From a virus: a stretch of DNA of 20,390 nt. A program made the translations under genes and the position numbers. Every line of letters starts with the position of its first letter. Positions within the stretch are counted from its first letter, which is position 1. Positions 15,197-20,390 of the stretch are shown piece after piece. The DNA lies in IMG/VR virus record IMGVR_UViG_3300037584_005468, positions 1-20,390 of that record; one strand, written 5' to 3'. Under the pieces are notes generated by a model. The model searched no databases. It saw only the letters and a program-made list of their open reading frames with translations, and was not told where the DNA came from.

Positions 15197-15823
15197 CTAT
15201 TTGAAGTGGTCTCCGATAAATAATTCTTGAATTACATATCGTTTACCTTTACTGATTGGAACAACATTATGACATAGAAATGCCGGAAAGAAAGTTAATG
15301 AACCTTTTAGTTTGTTCATTGAATACCATTCTTTAGTGTCTTTTTCTTGGATACCGAATTGAACATCTCCACCCTCGTATTCACTTGGGTCTGTTAATTG
15401 AAGTATCCCTACTAATTTTCTTACTGAACAAGTTCCCGCATTAAAGTCTGTGTGCCAACCATAAAATCCACCTTTTGTGTATTCTATTAATTTTAATTCA
15501 TTATCACACCCGTCAATATCAAAATGAAATACTTTATCATTTACGATATTGGCCATTTGAAACATTTTGTCCTGTAACCATTTCCAATCTTTGTTTGGTT
15601 TTGTTGGTCTGAATTGGTTTTCCTCTTGTTCACACAAATACCACTCATTAGTTTTTCTAATCTCTGGTATGACTGCATTTTTTCCTTGTTCATCTCCAAC
15701 ACAACCAATGACATCTTGTTCTGATTCCATAATGTCTTTTAGTAATTCATCACATTTTTCTGATGATAAAAAGTTTGGAATTTGAACTGAATATAAAAAG
15801 TCGTTATTCTGTTTCTGACTCAT
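15197..15823 (-). CDS. 2-oxoglutarate/Fe(II) oxygenase, first of a tandem triplet
   Basis: A 208-residue dioxygenase. The triad is H124 and D126 (YGWHTD), H185 (FLCHNVVP) and the cosubstrate Arg is R195, at the same ten-residue spacing as in both paralogues. The pre-triad hairpin is EYEGGDVQFG. It is closer to the third copy (shared FFPAFL.H and an FG-K insert) than to the second. It begins 20 bases inside the end of the Hint-domain gene, so translation of the two is linked. A structural or Hint protein beside a row of hydroxylase-like enzymes suggests that the enzymes may modify a virion component, but the sequence does not prove this. Confidence 0.9.
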   Translation of the reverse strand: MSQKQNNDFLYSVQIPNFLSSEKCDELLKDIMESEQDVIGCVGDEQGKNAVIPEIRKTNEWYLCEQEENQFRPTKPNKDWKWLQDKMFQMANIVNDKVFHFDIDGCDNELKLIEYTKGGFYGWHTDFNAGTCSVRKLVGILQLTDPSEYEGGDVQFGIQEKDTKEWYSMNKLKGSLTFFPAFLCHNVVPISKGKRYVIQELFIGDHFK

Positions 15824-17615
15824 CTGATACTAAAACCCTATTCGCAAAGTAATTCTTGCCGTTATTTGTTTTGTTAATGTTGTATGTTTCTATAAGTCCG
15901 TCAATTTTTTCAACACTAACTACTTTAATTTTGTTTAATTCATCTGTTAAAACTTCATCACCCACTTCTAATGGTCTGTAATCTGAATCTATGTGTGAAT
16001 CACTCGTGATAAAAAATGGGTGGTCATCTGTGGCCATAATTTCAGTATTATCATCAAACTTATATTTGACTAAATTATCGTGTAGAATTTTTACAACCTC
16101 TAAAACTACTGAGTCTTGTAATTTACCATTTTCTACATCATAGGTTTTTATTTTTGAACCTAATTCAATGTGTTTAATTTTATGATAAGTTCCGTCTGTT
16201 AATGTAATCATTGTATCACCTGTAAAACATTTACCTGGTGGAATATTATGGACCAATATGTCTGATGTAAAGTATGTATCAATGTCCTCTACATCTAATG
16301 AATAAAATGTTTCTTCTTGTGCGACTTCTGTTTTTGATGTAATCTCAACCTCGTTTCCGTCTTTATCCAAGAAGTAATCTCCTGTATCTATATCGGTGGG
16401 TTTAGCCCAACTCCAAACATCTCCCTGTTTCAAGAAGTATCTCGCACCTTTCATCATAGATTGTTTCATAACTGGAACTTTTATACTTCCGTTAATTAAA
16501 TAATACCCATAATAATCCTCTTGATATGTTCTAACCACAACTGAACCTGAAGCGACTGAACCACTCAAATCTGTTGAACTATAACTTAACCAATCCTCAA
16601 AAAAGAATTCATCTGGCATTCCAACTGGTTTGTATGATTTAACAACATCACCTATTTGAACATCTTGAACTTGTTTTGTTGAGTCATCATACATACGAAT
16701 TAAACTACCACTCGGTGTTGAGTATAATAATGCATTTTGCATATGATATCTATCACCACTCAAAATAAACTTTGGTGCTATTGAAACATCTAACTTATCT
16801 TTTTTCTTAATTAGTATTTGTCTATCTGGTGTCATTAAATATTCATACTTCGGTGATTTCAAATATCCTTGTGTTCCTACGGTTGAACCACTCGGAACAA
16901 TGTAAGTTTCAATTAATGAACCACTACTGACTGCATTTTGGTAAGTAGGATTTTCTGCAATATACTTGTGAAACAATATACTATTGTCATACGCAGTTCC
17001 ATCTACACTTGGGTTTTTAACCACGAAGTCCGGGTGATAAGGATTAGAATCTGAAAATGAACCCGTATTAAATAATGGAATTAAACTCGAACTTTCTGGT
17101 GATGAACTTAATATTGTTCTGAATGTTGTTTTGTTAAATGAACCACTAACAATGTTTAATAATGTATCATCACTATACCAAGGTGTTTGCATAAACAAAT
17201 GAAAACTTCCAGTAAATTGATTTTGCCCTCTTTGTGAAAAATAAGTATGCGATGTGTTTCCATTGTATTCAAAATTTACTGGTATTCCGTGTCTTGCAAA
17301 ACTTGCACTAATTATTGGTTGTTGAAATGTAGATGGATTTTCTTTTACATTATCATTTTGTCCATAAATATATGCAGTTGTACAACCTTTTTCGTTTGCA
17401 TAATCTGATATCAAATCAAATGACGCTGTTTGTTCATTATAAGAACCATACATACCACAAGCTGTATTCATTTCATTAAAATAAATATCGTCGGTGGTTT
17501 CCTCTTTGATATAATCAACACCAGATAAAATACCAATATTAGTATTTGAAGGCCAACCTCCACCACTTCCGGTGATATAATTTAAATAATTTTCTATTTT
17601 TGTTTGTATTGACAT
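15804..17615 (-). CDS. virion-like Gly/Ser-rich protein with two Hint domains
   Basis: A 603-residue protein. Residues 1-290 are a Gly/Ser/Thr-rich, beta-type region with repeated SGS or TGS turns (TGSGGG, SGSFNK, TGSFSD, SSGSL, PSGSTVG), reminiscent of phage structural proteins but not matched to a known one. Residues about 297-457 look like one Hint (intein/hedgehog) domain ending in SDILVHN (H456-N457). Residues about 463-603 look like a second, beginning CFTGDTMITL (C463) with ATDDHPFF as the TxxH-type block, ending ANRVLVSDESETE. The first lacks the Cys and TxxH histidine; the second lacks the final HN. AGGAAAAA precedes the ATG in a 27-base gap, and the 3' end overlaps the first oxygenase gene. 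The role may be autoproteolysis, or the domains may be inactive scaffolds. Confidence 0.72.
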   Translation of the reverse strand: MSIQTKIENYLNYITGSGGGWPSNTNIGILSGVDYIKEETTDDIYFNEMNTACGMYGSYNEQTASFDLISDYANEKGCTTAYIYGQNDNVKENPSTFQQPIISASFARHGIPVNFEYNGNTSHTYFSQRGQNQFTGSFHLFMQTPWYSDDTLLNIVSGSFNKTTFRTILSSSPESSSLIPLFNTGSFSDSNPYHPDFVVKNPSVDGTAYDNSILFHKYIAENPTYQNAVSSGSLIETYIVPSGSTVGTQGYLKSPKYEYLMTPDRQILIKKKDKLDVSIAPKFILSGDRYHMQNALLYSTPSGSLIRMYDDSTKQVQDVQIGDVVKSYKPVGMPDEFFFEDWLSYSSTDLSGSVASGSVVVRTYQEDYYGYYLINGSIKVPVMKQSMMKGARYFLKQGDVWSWAKPTDIDTGDYFLDKDGNEVEITSKTEVAQEETFYSLDVEDIDTYFTSDILVHNIPPGKCFTGDTMITLTDGTYHKIKHIELGSKIKTYDVENGKLQDSVVLEVVKILHDNLVKYKFDDNTEIMATDDHPFFITSDSHIDSDYRPLEVGDEVLTDELNKIKVVSVEKIDGLIETYNINKTNNGKNYFANRVLVSDESETE

Positions 17616-17642
17616 AAGTTTTTCCTATGTATAAATATCAAT
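17616..17642 (-). promoter_or_regulatory. AT-rich spacer with TATTTATA before the Hint gene
   Basis: The 27-base gap between the GNAT-like and Hint genes reads GATATTTATACATAGGAAAAA on the minus strand. The AGGAAAAA is the ribosome binding site. The adjacent TATTTATA equals TATAAATA on the plus strand, the T4-type late -10 box, but facing away from the gene. It may be part of a promoter or only an unstructured AT-rich leader. Confidence 0.3.
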
Positions 17643-18080
17643 TTAGTCCATTTTAGTGAATATATTTTCTTTTAATACCGATTTTGCTGGTTCGTTCCAA
17701 TCATCTATAAACATCATTGCGTAATTGTATCCTTGTTGTTTGATTTCATTACAACGAATCCATATTAAATCTAAATTTAAACCTGTTCCTCTATGATTTG
17801 GAAACACATATTTCTGGCATAACATTGGATATTTTCTATTCCAATCTATAAATGCCCAACCACCCTCAACTAAATAAAATGTCCAATTGTCTTTTAATCT
17901 ATTTCGTAGGTCTTTTAAATTCCACTCTTGCCAATCTTTTCCAAACGAATCTTTAAATTCAGATAACTCTTCTGATATTACTTGTATTTGTTCTGAATTA
18001 ATATCATTGTAGTTTGTAACTACTTGATATCTTTGAACTTCTCGTGGTTCGTAATTACTTAAATCTATTTTGTAATACAT
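17643..18080 (-). CDS. GNAT-like acetyltransferase
   Basis: A 145-residue protein with the outline of a GNAT N-acetyltransferase. An N-terminal helical part (QVISEELSEFKDSFG) is followed by antiparallel strands (WTFYLVEGGWAFIDWN, MLCQKYVFPN), then NHRGTGLNLDLIW (about 95-107), which matches the acetyl-CoA pyrophosphate loop R/Q-x-x-G-x-G/A. A FIDDWNEPAKSVLKENIFTK ending resembles the usual N..A...... late helix. It overlaps the SGNH gene before it by 26 bases. An acetyl donor enzyme next to SGNH hydrolases, many of which handle O-acetyl sugars, would suit glycan acetylation and deacetylation. The acceptor is unknown. Confidence 0.62.
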   Translation of the reverse strand: MYYKIDLSNYEPREVQRYQVVTNYNDINSEQIQVISEELSEFKDSFGKDWQEWNLKDLRNRLKDNWTFYLVEGGWAFIDWNRKYPMLCQKYVFPNHRGTGLNLDLIWIRCNEIKQQGYNYAMMFIDDWNEPAKSVLKENIFTKMD

Positions 18081-18738
18081 CTTTTATTTTCTCTGCATAT
18101 TGTTTGTGTGATTTTGGGCCTGGATGCAATCCGTCTTCTGTATAATCAATTCTTTCAAAGAATACATCAAACTTATCTTTTGGTAAATCCATATCCCAAG
18201 TTCCCCAAATGATTTTATCACGACCCACAAAAGTATTTAACATATTATAATGATGTAGAAAGTAAGAGTAATTATTATACTCATTAATATCGACTTTTTC
18301 TTTTACTTGCCAAGCCTTCATAACAACTCCGCCATCATCAAACCAAGTTCTTCTAAAATAATGTGGAACCGTAATAATAAATATCTGTCTGGTTGATGTT
18401 GGTATGTAAACTTCTGATAGAGTCTTGACTGCGAAATCTAAACCTGTTCCACCTGCTCCATAATTATGAACTGATGTGTTTTTATCACCTAATAAATGAG
18501 TAAAGGTTTGAGTTTGTTCTAAATCCCAACCATAAGTCCAACTACAACCAAAAGTATAGATTTGTCGTCCTACATTTTCGTTATTATAGATTGGGTCGTG
18601 TTGTCTTCCACCCTCTAACTTACCATTATTATTTTGGTATATGTTTAGACCTTCTTCTTTTCCGTCTTTACTTACTCTATAATTCTCATAGTAGAATTTA
18701 TCTACATTGTATTTAACTTTCTTGTCCATACCAACCAT
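18055..18738 (-). CDS. SGNH/GDSL-type hydrolase, second paralogue
   Basis: A 227-residue SGNH-like hydrolase. Block I reads TFGCSWTYG with S66 as nucleophile (Cys replaces the usual Asp of GDS), block II is NYGAGGTGLDFA, and block V is EDGLHPGP with D202 and H205 in the DxxH spacing, so the Ser-Asp-His set is complete. The block III G.N region is replaced by DKIIWGTWD. It is clearly a tandem duplicate of the preceding gene (shared SWTYGWD, FTHLLGD, YFLHHY and VGRDKIIWGTWD). Two ATGs are possible, 18738 and 18729; neither has a strong ribosome binding site. Families with this fold hydrolyse esters, often sugar O-acetyl groups. No signal peptide is seen. Confidence 0.78.
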   Translation of the reverse strand: MVGMDKKVKYNVDKFYYENYRVSKDGKEEGLNIYQNNNGKLEGGRQHDPIYNNENVGRQIYTFGCSWTYGWDLEQTQTFTHLLGDKNTSVHNYGAGGTGLDFAVKTLSEVYIPTSTRQIFIITVPHYFRRTWFDDGGVVMKAWQVKEKVDINEYNNYSYFLHHYNMLNTFVGRDKIIWGTWDMDLPKDKFDVFFERIDYTEDGLHPGPKSHKQYAEKIKDVLQNRFK

Positions 18739-19486
18739 TTTTTCTAAGAATATTCTTTATCTTTTCTGCATATTTTCTATGACCGATTGGTCCTGGGTGG
18801 TGAGTTGGTCCAATAAAGTCGTGGATTTCAAAAAATATATCCATTTTGTCGTGTGGTATTTCAACATCCCAAGTTCCCCAAATGATTTTGTCCCTACCGA
18901 CTAAACTATTTAAAAGTTCATAGTGATGTAAAAAATATAAGTAATGGTTGTATTCAGTTTCTTTTATTGCGTTTTCTTTTGCCCAACTTCTACGACCAAT
19001 ATTTTGTTCATCAAAGTGCATTCTTCTAAATGCGTGTGGAACCGTAATCACATATAAGAAATTATCATTTTCGTAATGTTTATACTTTTGATAAACTTCC
19101 GCTATCTTTTTTGCCGCATAGTCCAGTCCAGTTTTACCTGCTCCGTGATTCCATACTGAAGTGTTTTCATCTCCGAGTAAGTGTGTGAAAGTTCTTTCTT
19201 GTTCAATATCCCAACCATAAGTCCAACTATCTCCGAAAGTATGGATTTGTAGTGGTGCATTTATATCATTATACTTCGGGTCAACTTCTCTACTTGTGGT
19301 TTGACTTAACCACAATGGTCTTTCACCCAAGTATTCAATGTTATCTGCTTTCTCACGAATCTGTATATTATCATAATAATACTTATGAACATACTCCAAT
19401 ACCTTTTTAGTAAAAAATGTATCTTCTTTTGTAAGTCCGATTTCTTTACCTGTTTGTGGTCTCCAGAGTTTACTTACCCAGTTCAT
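18713..19486 (-). CDS. SGNH/GDSL-type hydrolase, first paralogue
   Basis: A 257-residue SGNH-like hydrolase from the ATG at 19486. Block I is TFGDSWTYG with S87 as nucleophile, block II is NHGAGKTGLDYA, and the catalytic His lies in THHPGPIGH (H230). The position aligned to the DxxH aspartate of the paralogue is proline, so the third triad member is missing or supplied elsewhere. The start is set by AGGAG at 19495-19491 and the TAATG overlap with the zinc-ribbon gene; an upstream in-frame start would add 20 residues read through the preceding gene. The N-terminal about 75 residues, rich in aromatics, are not part of the SGNH core. Probable role in ester removal from a glycan, unproven. Confidence 0.76.
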   Translation of the reverse strand: MNWVSKLWRPQTGKEIGLTKEDTFFTKKVLEYVHKYYYDNIQIREKADNIEYLGERPLWLSQTTSREVDPKYNDINAPLQIHTFGDSWTYGWDIEQERTFTHLLGDENTSVWNHGAGKTGLDYAAKKIAEVYQKYKHYENDNFLYVITVPHAFRRMHFDEQNIGRRSWAKENAIKETEYNHYLYFLHHYELLNSLVGRDKIIWGTWDVEIPHDKMDIFFEIHDFIGPTHHPGPIGHRKYAEKIKNILRKNGWYGQES

Positions 19487-19740
19487 TACACTCCTGGTTT
19501 TGCTAAACCTGCTGACTCTAACATATTTTGTGGAACTTTTCCACAACTACCACAAGTAAAAACTTGAATCGGAACGATTGATTCTTTACCTGTTGGTGAT
19601 ACTAACGCCGATATCTTCTTTAAAAAGAAAGCCGGTGTGAATGCTGCGTTTCCACAATCCTCACATTGTATAGTATCTGCGTCTGTCAAGTCGAGTTGTG
19701 GTTGTACTTTTGGTGGTACTGGTCCATTTGGATTACTCAT
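19486..19740 (-). CDS. small zinc-ribbon protein
   Basis: An 84-residue protein with two CxxC knuckles (C26, C29 and C63, C66, each followed by Gly) spaced as in a treble-clef or zinc-ribbon fold, with a Pro-rich, Gly/Asn N-terminal leader. The middle holds two short hydrophobic strands (TPAFFLKKISALV, IVPIQVFTCG). It is joined to gene 44 by an ATGA overlap and has the strong ribosome binding site AGGGAG, so it is probably made with the clamp loader and may be an accessory of replication or transcription. That link rests only on position; the fold alone gives no function. Confidence 0.75.
   Translation of the reverse strand: MSNPNGPVPPKVQPQLDLTDADTIQCEDCGNAAFTPAFFLKKISALVSPTGKESIVPIQVFTCGSCGKVPQNMLESAGLAKPGV
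19491..19495 (-). promoter_or_regulatory. ribosome binding site deciding the first SGNH start
   Basis: AGGAG on the minus strand lies four bases before the ATG at 19486, within the last codons of the zinc-ribbon gene. Together with the one-base TAATG overlap it fixes this start. Confidence 0.6.
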
Positions 19741-20390
19741 TTGATACTCCCTATTAATTCTACAAACATAGCCATAATGTTGATTTCTTTATCAACCACT
19801 ACGGCGTCTGATTGTTGATATTTACTTAAAATCAATATACACTCGGCGATATGTCCTTGACCCCAATCATCTACGGTATCAAACATTAGTCTAAATAAAT
19901 CACTAAAGTCTGTTACTTTTGAATCTGCTAACAATTGTCTAATGTTTTTGAATGAGTTTTTCTTATCCTGTGTTTTCAATATATCCAACACTTGATTTTT
20001 ATAATCATTTTGAACAATAGTATTTTCATCAATCATTAGTTTAGAATCTACGACCTGTCTTTGAGCACCATTGATTACTCTTCTGATGTCTGGATAACCA
20101 CCATTTACTATGGTTGCGATATCTTTAACATCATATTGAACTTCTTCATTTGTCAATATGTTTGCCAAATGTTGTGCCACTTGTTTTCTGTCTGGTGGAA
20201 CTATTTGAAATGATTGACAACGACTTTGTATCGGGTCAATAATTCGTTCTACATAATTACAAGTCAATATAAAACGACAATTCTTTGAGAAAGTTTCCAT
20301 AAGATTACGAAGTGCTGCTTGAGCGTTTGGTGTAATGTAATCACACTCATCCAAGATAATCACTTTCATATCTTTGAAACCTAATGTTGA
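19737..20390 (-). CDS. 44: sliding clamp loader large subunit gp44-like, 5' end outside the window
   Basis: The C-terminal 217 residues of a AAA+ ATPase; the frame is open to the window edge, seven codons upstream of the first visible ATG, so the Walker A region lies outside. Visible are the Walker B/DExx box IILDECDYI, the sensor 1 strand RFILTCNY, the SRC motif SRCQSF that inserts the trans-acting Arg finger, and GGYPDIRRVI, the sensor 2 region. A helical collar domain follows. These identify the T4 gp44/RFC-type clamp loader, whose tetramer with gp62 places the sliding clamp for the replicative polymerase. It ends in an ATGA overlap with the zinc-ribbon gene. The order, spacing and SRC motif leave little doubt. 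Confidence 0.92.
   Translation of the reverse strand, partial: STLGFKDMKVIILDECDYITPNAQAALRNLMETFSKNCRFILTCNYVERIIDPIQSRCQSFQIVPPDRKQVAQHLANILTNEEVQYDVKDIATIVNGGYPDIRRVINGAQRQVVDSKLMIDENTIVQNDYKNQVLDILKTQDKKNSFKNIRQLLADSKVTDFSDLFRLMFDTVDDWGQGHIAECILILSKYQQSDAVVVDKEINIMAMFVELIGSIK

Noticed and set aside
15804-17615. Classical splicing intein in the Hint protein
   Set aside because: The HN is followed by Ile rather than Cys, Ser or Thr, the first domain lacks Cys1, no homing endonuclease domain is present and the second domain has no C-terminal extein.
17630-17637. TATAAATA on the plus strand as a T4-type late promoter (also at 11938-11945)
   Set aside because: It points away from the downstream genes and into the antisense of well-supported ones; kept only as part of the spacer observation.

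Overview
The window reads as a piece of a large tailed-phage genome, most likely a T4-like myovirus of an AT-rich (probably marine or aquatic) bacterium. Three things support this. A gp44-type clamp-loader ATPase lies at the right edge and a gp62-type clamp-loader subunit lies inside. Every gene is on the minus strand, with ATGA, TAATG or 10-30 base overlaps and almost no intergenic DNA. A Gly/Ser-rich, virion-like protein with Hint domains is present. G+C is low, roughly one third by eye. The host cannot be named from this sequence. No tRNA, CRISPR array, transposase, integrase or convincing hairpin terminator was seen, and no stretch over 300 bases lacks a gene.

Reading in the direction of transcription (20390 down to 1), there are four regions. 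(1) 20390-11979: gene 44 (open at the window edge), a small zinc-ribbon protein, two tandem SGNH-hydrolase paralogues, a GNAT-like acetyltransferase, a 603-residue Hint-domain protein, three tandem 2-oxoglutarate/Fe(II) oxygenases and a B12-type radical SAM enzyme. (2) 11921-9332: gp62, an Nmad1/DUF1599 protein, a Cas4/RecB-like PD-(D/E)XK nuclease with four cysteines, an unknown protein and a SLOG-family (DUF2493) nucleotide-binding protein. (3) 9292-4730: a probable ribbon-helix-helix regulator, two GT4-type glycosyltransferases, a zinc-ribbon protein, an unknown basic protein and a GT2 glycosyltransferase. (4) 4718-1: a SIS-HAD fusion (GmhA-like isomerase plus phosphatase), a CMP-sugar-synthetase-like cytidylyltransferase, a DUF115/GT42-like protein, an SDR sugar epimerase and two GT-A-like glycosyltransferases, the last running off the left edge.

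Regions 3 and 4 together look like a phage-borne glycan pathway: sugar-phosphate isomerisation and dephosphorylation, nucleotide activation, epimerisation, then transfer by at least five transferases. It could decorate the virion, modify host surface polysaccharide or, less likely, modify DNA. Region 1 is a modification-enzyme island inserted between two replication genes that are adjacent in T4. The most unusual features are a pair of complementary, each half-degenerate Hint domains in one protein, the oxygenase triplet beside a B12-type radical SAM enzyme, and the SIS-HAD fusion next to a NeuA-like enzyme.
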